The notes beneath the pieces are model-generated. The model did no database searches. It worked only from the letters and a program-made list of their open reading frames with translations, and was not told where the DNA came from. Position numbers and translations under genes: made by a program. From Turnera subulata (lineage: Eukaryota > Streptophyta > Magnoliopsida > Malpighiales > Passifloraceae), in NCBI GenBank assembly GCA_028386065.3, contig JAKUCV010002048.1:31143-95142 (forward strand): 64,000 nt of DNA, read 5' to 3'. Position 1 is the stretch's first letter; each line of letters begins with the position of its first letter. Positions 32,729-42,627 of this stretch are shown in pieces.

Positions 32729-33666
32729 ATGGAAAAAGTGAAACAGAAGGTTACATATGGAAGGAAGAGCAAGAGAGCTAAGGTGGCTGCCAATACTTCT
32801 ATTTTGGATCCTCCTCCACCAACTGCAGCACCTGAAGTAAATCTAAGTAGCTCTCCACCTTCAAATCATAATCAAATTCAACAAGCTGGATTGGGTTCAA
32901 ATTGCCCACCATTGATTCCAACACAAGTCCCAAACACACAAGCTGAAGAGAGTCCTCCTGTAACAGAAGCTGGAGATAGTCCTCCTGCAACACAAGCTGA
33001 AACACTTCCTACCAACACTTCTACATCACAATCTCTAATGGTAAATGCAGCTGCTATAGATTCTAATGCCAACAAGAAGACTAGTGTAGTCCCTAGAGGC
33101 AGTGTAGAGTAAGAGACATTAACTTTTTTTAAAACTATATTTTGGTTTATTGTAGAGTAAATGTTGTTCTTAGTTTTTATGTTATTCTTCTTCTTCTTGA
33201 TGTAGATTTTTCCCAGAAAACCAACGTTGTTCAAACACAATTTCATCGATCATCAAGAGTTATTTTCATGATTCTTACATTAAATGGAAGGATGTACCTA
33301 TTGGTGTTAGAGACAAGTGGTTTGAGAGATTTCAGGTGTGTTATTGATCCTTTATTTGAGTTAAACTGATGATTATTACCGCTATTACAATGATAATTTT
33401 TTTTACATTTGCAATGTTCTTGTTCCTTTATCAGGAAACTTATTCTTGGCTTCCTGAAGACACCGTAGAGGTGCGTAAAGTGTTCGAACATCGTGGCTCA
33501 AACGCTATGTCGTCTTTGCTATATCACGTACGGAAATCGAATATTAAACCAGCATGGATTGGGCAATCAATATGGCCTAGAATGCAGAAAGTGTGGGCTG
33601 ATAAAAAGTACAAGGAAATATGTAGAAAAAAAAAAGCAAATGGAGCATCTGATTGTGGGAGTAAGG

Positions 33667-34159
33667 TGTAACGTCCCGGCTTGTCGACTGTCACTACAGA
33701 CCAACACGGGACCTTTCCAACATGCTTTGTCCTCACGCGCACGTTTCCAGGGAGAAATTCCCAGGAGGTCACCCATCCTAGAATTGCTCCAAGTCAAGCA
33801 CGTTTAACTTTGGAGTTTTTCTAGAATGAGCACTGAAAAGGTAGGTGCACCTTGTTGACATACTTAGTACCCATCAAACCGTTTAAGCTATTCTCGATTG
33901 TGCAGTCCCATACCTGTACAACCTCGAAATCACTTCATTCGAGCTATTCTTAATTATACAATACCATACCCGAATAATTATGAAATTGCCCCAACTGTGC
34001 AGCCCATCCCTACACAGTCTCAGGATCTCTCCTATTCCGGTGTGGATTCGGTTCATTCCTGTGCCCCTCTGTCTAGAAGCCTACCAGAAGCCGCTCCTAG
34101 TCCATGCTCATCTTGGCACAGGCGTACACTTCCCGCCCTCATAGACCTCGGGTGTCACA
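33667..34159 (-). repeat. Cassandra LTR (left) with 5S-like block
   Basis: 493 bp, TGTAACGTCCC...GGGTGTCACA on the plus strand. The 5S block at 33755-33832 retains GATGGGTGACCTCCTGGG. Confidence 0.88.
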
Positions 34160-34234
34160 GGCCCACCAGCTTCCGCTAGGTTCGTCCCCGAACCCTGTAT
34201 CGTACTAGGGGAGTTCTGGAGCTCCGCTACCAAC

Positions 34235-34728
34235 TGTAACGTCCCGGCTTGTCGATTGCAACTACAGACAAATATGGGACCTTTCCAACATGCTTTGTCC
34301 TCACTCGCACGTTTCCGGAGAGAACTTCCCAGGAGGTCACCCATCCTAGAATTGCTCCAAGTCAAGCACGTTTAACTTTGGAGTTTTTCTAGAATGAGCA
34401 CCGAAAAGGTAGGTGCACCTTGTTGGTATAGTTAGTACCCATCAAACCGTTTAAGCTATTCTCGATTGTGCAGTTCCATACATGTACAACCTCGAAATCA
34501 TTTCATTTGAGCTATTCTTAATTATACAGTCCAATACCCCGTATAATTATGAAATCGCCCCAACTGTGCAGCCCCATCCTTACACAGTCTCAGGATCTCT
34601 CATATTCCGATATGGATTCGGTCCATTCCTGTGCCCCTCTGTCTAGAAGCCTGCCAGAAGCCGCTCTTTGTCCATGCTCATCCTGGCACCGGCGTACACT
34701 TCCCGCCCTCATAGACCCCGGTTGCACA
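34235..34728 (-). repeat. Cassandra LTR (right) with 5S-like block
   Basis: 494 bp. Right end mutated to GGTTGCACA. 5S block at 34324-34402. Confidence 0.88.
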
Positions 34729-35610
34729 TAAGGGATATCCAATTCATCATGGAGGTAGTATCACCCATTTGACTCATAGAGATCAATTGGTAAGAATACT
34801 TGTATATTTCTTTCTTTGTACTTAATTGGTTATGTCTCTTATGTTATATTATAAATTGGTTTTAAACACAATTTGTAGACTCAGGAACGTGGAAAAGATC
34901 CGAGTTTAGCTTACACATTTTGGTACATCCATACAAAGAAAAAAGACAATAATGCACGAGAGTGGGTGAATCAGAGGGCGAATAACACTTATGTAAGTTT
35001 TAGTACTTTTGATTGTTTCTAATTGGCTGTTGTAATGGACGCATGCTAGTTTAATGACTAATTCTTAATTATTTTTTATCTTAGGCATAATTTATGGCCA
35101 AGTTATCTGAGACACAATCCTCACAAAGCCCTAGTGGAGAGGAAGGTGCATCTCAACAAAACAATAGTTCTATTGATGAGTTAAACTTGTGGATAGATAT
35201 TGTTGGCGGCAAAAAGAAAGGACGAGTTTTCGGTATTGGAGGTGCAGCAAAATTGGTTGGGAATGGTTTTTGTGGTGGATCACTTCCCAAAAGCTCATTT
35301 TGGGAGAAGAAATTTGAAGACCAAGTGAAGAAGACTGAAGTGATGGAAAAACAGTTGATGGTTGCTACAACAAGACTAGATGAAATGGAAAAATTCATCA
35401 GAGCAATGCAATTTTCGCTTGGTTTTGAGCCACAAAATGGTACTTATAGTTAAAATAAATTATTATCATTCATGTATAATAAAATATTATTTTATATAAT
35501 CAATAGATTGATATAATCATATGCATGTAGGTGGTACCGAGGCTACTGAAAGTGATAGCACTGATGAGTCATCTAGTGAAGATGAGAGTAGTGAGGATGA
35601 TGAGATTTGA

Positions 35611-36289
35611 GAAGGTAAGTTTTCTAAGCAAACAATGTGTGTTTTTTTCATTTTAGTTGGACACGTTTGAAAAATTAAGGCTTTGTTACTTTGTTTGATA
35701 TGAAATGTTCTTGACTCTAACATTCTGACTTTCCATGCTTTTAAATTATATATGTAGAGTATTAATTAAGATGGATGTGTAGCTAAGGGGTATTTGATTT
35801 TGACTGGAAATTTGGGTAAGATTTCTGATTTATTGTCTTGATTATGTAGATGATGAAAGGATTACTTGCATGTGGTGACTGCAGCAGGGAAGAATTATTT
35901 ACAGCAGGAAAGTGTAAAATTTTTTAACAATTTTAAGGCATGTTGGACAATGTGTGTTCTATATAACTTTTGGAAATTGTTACTTTCTGTCTAAACAATG
36001 TTAGTTTGAACTTTTGGTAAGATGAAGTTTAGTATGTTGGAGTTACTATTATGCTTGGATTGAGCAATTTGTTGCTATTGGAATGGATGATGTATTGGAT
36101 TGAGCAATGAATTAAATGATGGAAGTAAATGGATTATCGGTTTTGGTATGTTCACCTTGCATTCTTTTTGCTTTTGGATTGTGCAATTGTATTAGAATGA
36201 TCATAAATTTGAATCCAATTCTGGGAAAATTCAGGGCAAGGTAATTATTTTTATTTTTATTTTTACTTTCGTGCAATCAAGATTATTGA
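35611..36289 (+). other. CACTA 3' non-coding region
   Basis: About 680 bp after the TNPA-type gene, AT-rich. No ORF or motif I recognise. Confidence 0.45.
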
Positions 36290-36987
36290 GGGGATTTGTA
36301 ACGGATTTTCTCTCATTATTTGTGAGGAAAAATTGTCCCTTACTGTCTGTTTGTGATGGAATTCCTTACGGAAACAGTATAACGTCATTGTTATTTGTGA
36401 GGGTTTTTGTGAGGGATACACTTGTGAGGATTTTTTTCCCTCGCTAATAGTGGGGGATTGTTTTGTTTGTGAGGTTGCTATTCGTGAGGGAATTTAGTAA
36501 GGGATTTTTTGTGAAGGATTTTTCTCTCACAGCTGGCGAGGGAATTAGAGAGGGATAATTTTGCGAGGGATATTTTCCTCACCATTAGCAAGGGAATTAA
36601 AGAGGGGATTACATTGGGAGCGATTGTTCCCTCACCACTAGTGACGGACTGTGTGAGGGATTTGTTTGTAATGGAGTTTTCCCTCACAATTAGTGAGAGA
36701 ATCAGTGAGGGCTTGTTTTGCGAGGGATTTGTTCCTCACAATTTGCGAGGGAGATTGTGACGGGTTATATTGTAAGGAACACGCAACCCACACCATTGTG
36801 GCGGGAATTCCCCCCACAAAAGCCATTGCAAAAAATCCCTCACAAAATTCTTCGCAAATTCCTTAGCGACGAGCATTTTTGCGAGTTCCAAAATCCGTTG
36901 AAAAATCCCTCACAAAGTCATTTAGTGAGGGAATTCTTATGAAATCCCTCACAAAAACCCTCGCTAATTACAGATTTTCTAGTAGTG
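36290..36987. repeat. CACTA right subterminal repeat array and terminal repeat
   Basis: Many copies of GTGAGGGA/TCCCTCAC in both orientations, ending in TTTTCTAGTAGTG, the inverse of the left terminus. Confidence 0.85.
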
Positions 36988-36990
36988 CTG

Positions 36991-37435
36991 GCTGATTATA
37001 TGCCGATGCTTTTAGTGATGTAAGTGGCGACTTAATGCCATGTTTAGAACTACGTGGCTTTGACCCCGGTCCCTCGGGTACGTAGTTAGTCTCGATTTTA
37101 CAACGGGATGCAAGCCAAAACTTCTTCTTCTCCCCCTTTCTTTTATTTTCCCCATTTGCACACCTGCACAAGGCACACTTGTACTTTTGAATTGCACAGG
37201 GTTTCGACCCAACATGGATGGGTGCCTAACACCTTCACATCCGTGACGAAATCCCGATCCCATGTCTTTGGTTCGCTCTGATCATGTTGCATAAAGGAGT
37301 CATACAAAGGTTTTTTTCCAATTTTTGTCCTTAATAAAATTTGGGTGGCGACTTCATTGATATGGGATTGACCCAAGGAGAAGGTGAAAAAGAATAGCTG
37401 AGAAGGCCCAAGTGATTTTGGGTCGGGTTCTCACA
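36991..37435 (+). repeat. Tat 3' LTR, second part
   Basis: Resumes after the CTG duplication with GCTGATTATATGCCGATGC, matching the 5' LTR at about 10708. Ends GGGTCGGGTTCTCACA at 37435, followed by Athila sequence. Confidence 0.85.
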
Positions 37436-38458
37436 ACTTCAAGTAGCATCTCCTCCTCTACTTTACTCAACACAGCATTGATAATAACAAGATACGTAGA
37501 ATCGGGACCTAAGAATGGATACCGTAGCTTAGATGGTAACGGCTTCAGCTCTACTTTTGACATGCTCCGAACATCATTTTTCTTCTCTTCTCCAATCAAC
37601 TCATAGCCTTTGTCTTCGGTCGCTTCCAATGGTGGTGTGGATTGCAAAATTTCTGCACTTTTGGCAATCTCCAAATTGTCATCTTCAGTAGTGCCCCTCC
37701 TCACCAAGCAATTCAAGAGTGGATCATCACTACTTACTACTTTGCTCTCTTCCTTCCCAGCATCATCAATAAATTCAACTCGGAAACAACTGTCTTCTTC
37801 AAGTGGTCCTTCGGTAGCACGGAAGACATTGAACTCGACTTTCTCACTCCCAATCCTCAAAGTAAGCTTTCCATCACGAACATCAATTTGAGCTCCAACA
37901 ATAGCTAAGAGCGGCCTCCCAAGAATAATTGGCATTTGAAAATCAATCTCCATGTCGAGCACCACAAAATCAACTGGTACAAAGAACTTCCCAACCTTGA
38001 TTGGAATATCCTCCAATACCCCCCATTGGATATTTGACAGATCGATCTGCATGCAGAAGAGAGATGGTAGTTGGCTTCATATCTCCAATATCTAGCTTCT
38101 CAGCAATTCACTTTGGAATAAGACTAACACTAGCTCCAAAATCACATAGAGCTCGCTCAATGCACATAGAACCAATATTGCAAGGAATAGAGAAACTTCC
38201 AGGGTACTTCAGTTTCGGGGGAGCTTGTTCTGTAGGGTTGCACTGCACTCCTCCGTCAAAGCCACTGTCTGGTAATCTTCTAGCTTCTGTTTCCTGAATT
38301 TCCTTGAGAAATGTAGCATAAGTTGGAATTTGAGAAATTACTTCAGTAAATGAAACATTAATATGAAATTTCTTTAAATGTTCAAGAAATCTCCGGAATT
38401 GTTCGTCTCCTTCGGTTGCTCTCTTTTCTGCTTCGTTAGCTTCCACTTGGGATTCCAC
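37436..38458 (-). pseudogene. Athila protease and pol head
   Basis: Minus strand, upstream half of Athila pol. Contains FRRFLEHLKKFHINVSF and ALCDFGASVSLIPK, the Athila aspartic protease (usual DLGAS as DFGAS), then PIILGRPLLAIVGAQIDVRDGKL, an acidic linker, and LPSKLRYPFLGPDSTYLVI leading to RT. Broken near 38100-38050 by a stop or frame change. The frame is cut at 37436 by the Tat LTR and picks up at 7613. Confidence 0.8.
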
Positions 38459-40042
38459 TTCTCTTGCTCTTGCTTCTTTTCCTTTGCTCCCTTCTCAGGT
38501 AACTGCTTCTCCGCTTTCGGTTGCTCATCTTCTTCTTCTTGCTTAATGATGTTGTCGGCTTCATCTTCTTTAGGAGGATAGGGATCATCTAATTGCTTTC
38601 CGCTTCTAAGTGCTCTAGCCTTAACTTGCTCTCTTGGAATGACTGTGGGCTGTCCTGGTAGGTTTCCTGGTGTCCTCATAATCGCCTCTGCTTGTTGCGC
38701 AAGTTGCATCTCAAGCATCTTTGAGTGAGTCTCCATATTCGCCATTCGATTTTTGAATCCTTGCATCATCTCCATTTGCATACGTTGAGTCTCCATTATG
38801 GCTTTCATCATAGATGTAAGATCCATGTCTTGATTCTTCAAAATTTGCAGGCTTGAACACTTCTGCCCATAATCATTTGTTTGAAAACCGCCTTGCTGAT
38901 TCGGGTTGGTCTCCCTCCAAGAGAAATTAGGATGATTCCTCCATTCCGGATTGTATGTGTTGGTGTAGGGTCCTCATTTTTGTTGGCGTTGATGAATGTA
39001 ATTCATCTGCTCAATGGTCAACTCATCTCCAGTTGGACAATTCATTGAATTTTGTCCAGCACCTGCACATTTATCACATATTAAACTCGGCAAAAACACA
39101 TGATTTTACCTGCAGACTCAAAGAATCTAGCTTCGAATTAAGCATTGTCACTGTCTCCACTTCCAGAATTCCAGCTACTCGCTTGTTGTTTCATTGTGAA
39201 GAGCTCTGGTAACTGTTACTCGCCATCGTCTCCAATTTCTGATACGCCACATCTGGTGCTTGCGCCATGAATGCCCCTCCTGAAGCTGCATCCAAACTCA
39301 TATGCAATGGCTCATTTAAACCATTAAAGAAAGACTGAACTACAAGCCATTCAGGTAATCCATGTTGTGGGCATCCTTGAATAAGATCCTTATAATGTTC
39401 CCATACTTCACAAAAACTTTCTCCATCGGATTGAATGAATGATGTAATCTTGCTCCGCATACGTGCTGCTTTATCAGGTGGATAATATTTTGCAAGAAAA
39501 GCTTTTGAAATCTCATCCCACGTCTTGTATGTTCCAGCTGCTCCTGACTTCAACCACTTCTTAGCCTTGCCTTGCAAAGAAAATGGGAATAATCGAAGTC
39601 GAATTGCATCGTCAGTCGCCCGATTAATCTTGATCAAATCAAAAATCGCTGTGAACGTCTATAAAAGTTGATTTAGGTCCTCATTATCCAAGCCTCCAAA
39701 TTGTTCCTGTTGTACCATGTGAATGAGTGCTATCTTCAGTTCGAAATTGTTGGCATTGATCGCTGGCCTTGCAATGCTCGACTGCACTGTATCCAAACTC
39801 GGTGTTGCGTAGTCACGGAATGTCTTGTTTCCTTCTTCTGCCACGATGACTGTGTCAAAATTGTCTACTACAACTTCTGCTTCCTCTTCTATTTCAGTGT
39901 CTTGAAGAAACTCCACAGGCTCTACTTGTTGCTTCTGCTTTCGCTTGTTTGCCCGTAGTTGCTTGTGCAAGGTTCTCTCGATCTCCGGATTGATCTCAGG
40001 AATTCGACTCGATGAAGCACCGCGTCTTGTCTTGGGCATCAA
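38459..40042 (-). pseudogene. Athila gag
   Basis: Start ATG 40042 (MMPKTRRGASSSRIPEINPE). An acidic head is followed by a stop at about 39660 (CAG to TAG type). Then the retrotransposon gag domain: RLRLFPFSLQGKAKKWLKS, W-EISKAFLAKYYPPDKAA, then the EWLVVQSFFNGL segment. A degenerate knuckle region lies around 39050-39110, and a Met/Gln-rich helical tail (KAIMETQRMQMEMMQGF) with basic end at 38374-38841. Several stops between 38842 and 39190. Confidence 0.8.
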
Positions 40043-40171
40043 CCAAAATCGACAACACTAAAAAAAAAAAAATTGATTATATAAAATAAAAATAAATAAA
40101 AAGAAACTAATGCAAAAAATAGAAACATAAAGTTATCTAGTTGCAATCTTATTAATATTAAAACCATTTGT

Positions 40172-40191
40172 TCCCCGGCAACAGCGCCTGA
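40172..40191 (-). other. Athila primer-binding site
   Basis: Minus strand GGCGCTGTTGCCGGGGAAC directly after the LTR end TTTTCA. The pattern GGCGCCGTTGCCGGGGA is characteristic of Athila elements. Confidence 0.75.
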
Positions 40192-40285
40192 AAAGCTTGA
40201 TGCGTTATTTTTATGCGTGACTTTTCAAATTTATAATTCTTGATCAATTCACAACACGACACACAAACGCAACGATTATTAACTA
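40192..40285 (-). repeat. Athila 5' LTR stub
   Basis: Only the last 94 bp of the LTR (minus-strand end AAGCTTTTCA). Cut at 40286 by the Sirevirus 2 LTR. The remainder was not found in the window. Confidence 0.6.
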
Positions 40286-41485
40286 TGTTAAGCCAGATTG
40301 GCCCCAGAGGGGGGGGGGGGGTGAATCAGGCTACCCTTCAATCGAGGTTGGTTTGTTAGTTGGTTTCTCTGGAATACCTTTGGTTTCTGAGGAACCAAGT
40401 GGTTTCTTCACGAACCACAAACACACAGAACAAATCAGTATAAAATTCACACAGGTGGAGAGAACAAAAGAGAGAAAGGCTGACACAGTGATTTATAGTG
40501 GTTCCCCCTCACCAGGTACCTCACTACCTAAAGGTCCTTCCTTAAGGATTTTAGCTCACTATCTTAGGCTTTTGCGGGATCAGCCTTAACCAATTACAGA
40601 AACCAAGCTTTTGCAGGCTAAGCTCTAACCTTTACAAGAAACAAGCTTTTGTGGGCTAAGCTCTAACCTTTACAAGTTTTTCCCAGGCTAAACTCTAACC
40701 TTTACTCAAATCAAAACCCTGATTTGAGGACCCAACAATACTACACTATTCTTGCCTAAACACTCTACCCTTTTTAAGGACTTGGAGAACAAGATTAAGC
40801 GCAAATTCAAAGCTCTCAAGAACAGTAAGAACACAGCAGGTATATGCTCTAGAATCAACTCAATAGCATGTTTTCAAATGGCTGGGTTGAGTAAGAAAGA
40901 TATGCATTGGCCTTCCTTATATAGTGCTTGAGTTGGTGGGGGTAAGTGAGATATTTTTCTCTTCCTCCAACGGCTACAATCTCCCATGAAGCTTCAGATC
41001 AGACCTTGATCCTCTATAGGATACTGCTGCTTCATTTTGAGGAAGTCCACTCTCCATTTGCCTCCATTATACAAAGACTTTTCATTTTTGGCAATTCGGA
41101 CCACAAAGTTGGACCACATGGTCCCCTTCCCATAGTTGATCAAAGAGAGGAGAGAATAAGGGTTGAAGTCTTCTCTCCAGTGTTGGACCATTTTCTCTGC
41201 CCATTGGAGTAGTTGGGAGTTGGCCTTAATTGCTGCATGGACCATTGGGACCACTTGGCCACTTGCTGTTGGGACCATGATGTTGACAGACAGGTGTGGT
41301 TTCTTCTGAAACCAAGCTGAGAAACCAAGCTGAAAACCAAGCTGCGAGAAAACTCAACACAAGTATATATGGCAAACATCTAATCTAGTTTGTTAGTCAT
41401 AAAAATCGTAATACATCAACACACTAAACATGGGTAATTATAGATTAACACTAATTAAAGTATTAGACCCATGTTTAGGCTAACA
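40286..41485 (-). repeat. Sirevirus 2 3' LTR
   Basis: 1200 bp, TGTTAAGCC...GGCTAACA on the plus strand. Contains a run of 12 G at about 40309, a short direct repeat GGCTAAGCTCTAACCTTTAC (40614-40710, three copies), and two clusters of GGTTTC/GAAACC motifs (40345-40420 and 41296-41345). Confidence 0.8.
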
Positions 41486-42072
41486 ATCTCCCCCTTTTTT
41501 ATGATGACAAACATTATGTTGATCTCTGCAAAACTGGGGTTAGTAAAAATAGCACTTCATATAAGCACACTCCCCTTGCTTGAATACTCCCCCTATAACA
41601 AAAACATTTGTGCATAAAGCACCATTGGCCTTTTCAACTTAGCCAAAAACCTCCCCCTGCTTATAGCACCAATCATCTAGCATACATTTGACAACAACAG
41701 AGTAGCGCAATAATAATCAACAATCAACAATAATCATCCATAATGTATGCTTAACGGAGTTGGATTCCAGATTCTAACCAACCAACAATTTTCTCCCCCT
41801 TTTGGAATCAACAAAAGATAAGAAGGACAAAGGGTAGAAATAACATGCATATTATAAGAAAAGAAACATAATATCCAAATAGCAAATATCCGAACTGAAA
41901 ACAGAAACAGAATTAAAGACATTGTTCAGAACATACAAACCAAACATAAGAACCAACACAAAAACCATGATAAGAACCATAGTAGGAACCATGCTATAAA
42001 CCATGAAGAACACAAAATGTAATGCATGTCCTAGGGGCATCAGAAGTTGAGGCATCACTCATCATCAGTATC
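41486..42072 (-). other. Sirevirus 2 3' untranslated region with repeated polypurine tracts
   Basis: Minus-strand AGGGGGAG-type tracts at about 41489, 41586, 41650 and 41793; the one at 41489 adjoins the LTR. No ORF. Confidence 0.7.
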
Positions 42073-42622
42073 TCACTCAGGATGAGAAACAGCAATACGA
42101 TCCAGGGCCTCTAACACAGTAGCCTCAAAGTCAGTCATCTGATCCTTAAGATCTTCAAGTAAGCTCTCAACGGTAGTAAGACGAGCACAAAGATCATCAG
42201 ACTGAACAGCTTTCGCCTTTGGTTTCCTAGTCACAGAGTAATTCCCAGCAGCATCAGGCTTGATGGACTTCTTGAAAAGAGTAAGACTGCTAATAATCAC
42301 CGGAGCAATAAGTGCAGGTCCATCAGTGGGAATTGAGGAAAACTTACGTGCCAAGAGGGTGATCAGACCTTCAAGACATGGAACTTTGCAGGTGGCCAGA
42401 CGGTGAAGAATTAGGGTTCCATAATAGATGGGTGTCTTCTTGATAATGCAGGCTAGGGTCCACTGATCACTCAACATCATTGTGGTTTTATGATGTGGTC
42501 TCGGTAAAACCACTAGAGTCAGCATGTACATCAATACCCGGTGTAATGGGATCAAATTCTTATATTTTCCTCACTGATATGATCTCCCGAACAGCAGCTT
42601 ATTCCCTTTAACATCAATAGGA
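42073..42622 (-). pseudogene. Sirevirus 2 env-like ORF, C-terminal part
   Basis: Continues the ORF that breaks off at 53991. Contains HKTTMMLSDQWTLACIIKKTPI and LILHRLATCKVP, a pattern common in plant retroelement 'putative plant transposon protein' sequences, then a helical heptad tail (LTTVESLLEDLKDQMTDFEATVLEAL), probably coiled coil. One stop near 42574. Function unknown. No membrane span evident. Confidence 0.6.
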
Positions 42623-42627
42623 GTTCC

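Larger units (their letters stand above)
33667..34728 (-). mobile_element. Cassandra TRIM, complete, in CACTA gene
   Basis: LTR 33667-34159, internal 34160-34234, LTR 34235-34728, flanked by TAAGG at 33662-33666 and 34729-34733. 5S-like blocks at 33755-33832 and 34324-34402 (minus strand). Primer site TGGTAGCGGAGCTCC adjoins the right-hand LTR, polypurine-like GGTGGGCC adjoins the left-hand LTR. No coding capacity; it depends on enzymes from other elements. Confidence 0.92.
32729..35610 (+). pseudogene. CACTA TNPA-type gene (Transposase_24-like), split by Cassandra
   Basis: ATG 32729; first exon encodes a Lys/Arg-rich head and a long Pro/Ser/Thr/Gln-rich linker (to 33112). Next come exons with the TWSWLPEDTVEVRKVFEHRG-like region (33435-33666) and a segment resuming at 34734 (REWVNQRANN). 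A further exon from about 35085 has DELNLWIDIVGGKKKGRVFGIGG and a coiled-coil end (KKTEVMEKQLMVATTRLDEMEKF). A last acidic exon (35531-35610) follows. The order matches plant Transposase_24/TNPA proteins, which bind subterminal repeats. The exon at 33666 is cut by Cassandra; the frame is open on both sides of the 5-bp duplication. Confidence 0.7.
27606..36987 (+). mobile_element. CACTA (En/Spm-type) DNA transposon, defective
   Basis: Terminal inverted repeats CACTACTAGAAAA at the left and the complement of the same at the right, with a 3-bp duplication CTG (27603-27605 and 36988-36990). Removing it rejoins the Tat LTR. Long subterminal arrays of TGTGAGGGA/TCCCTCGCTAA lie inside both ends. Contents: a captured LINE-like endonuclease fragment, a small coiled-coil ORF, the C-terminal part of a TNP2-type transposase, and a TNPA/Transposase_24-type gene interrupted by Cassandra. 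The catalytic N-terminal core of TNP2 is missing, so the element is non-autonomous. Confidence 0.9.
7614..37435 (+). mobile_element. Tat-lineage Ty3/gypsy retrotransposon, non-autonomous, interrupted
   Basis: Bounded by LTRs starting (T)GTGAACACCC and ending GGTTCTCACA. It has a primer site TTGGAGAGTCCACTAGGG of the Tat type after the 5' LTR, a Tat-type gag, an aspartic protease, then an antisense ORF, a tandem-repeat 3' region and the 3' LTR. RT, RNase H and integrase are absent, so it could only have moved with help from a relative. It sits inside Athila pol: the Athila frame leaves off at 7613 and resumes at 37436. I could not resolve a clean target duplication (CACAC at left, ACTTC at right). 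It is interrupted by a solo LTR, a Sirevirus and a CACTA element. Confidence 0.8.
2137..40285 (-). mobile_element. Athila-lineage Ty3/gypsy retrotransposon, interrupted
   Basis: Reading leftwards from 40285 one finds an LTR stub (40192-40285), a primer-binding site GGCGCTGTTGCCGGGGAA typical of Athila, gag, protease, RT, RNase H, integrase and a downstream env-like ORF. The pol frame is cut between 7613 and 37436 by the Tat element; the protein homology continues across that gap. The 3' LTR is not present in the window: sequence stops at the Cassandra array at 2137. The element has many stops and frameshifts and a deletion in pol, so it is dead. It must predate the Tat insertion and the second Sirevirus, which sits in its LTR. 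Confidence 0.85.

Noticed and set aside
7609..37440. A 5-bp target duplication for the Tat element
   Set aside because: CACAC at left and ACTTC at right do not match. The junction is supported by Athila continuity only.
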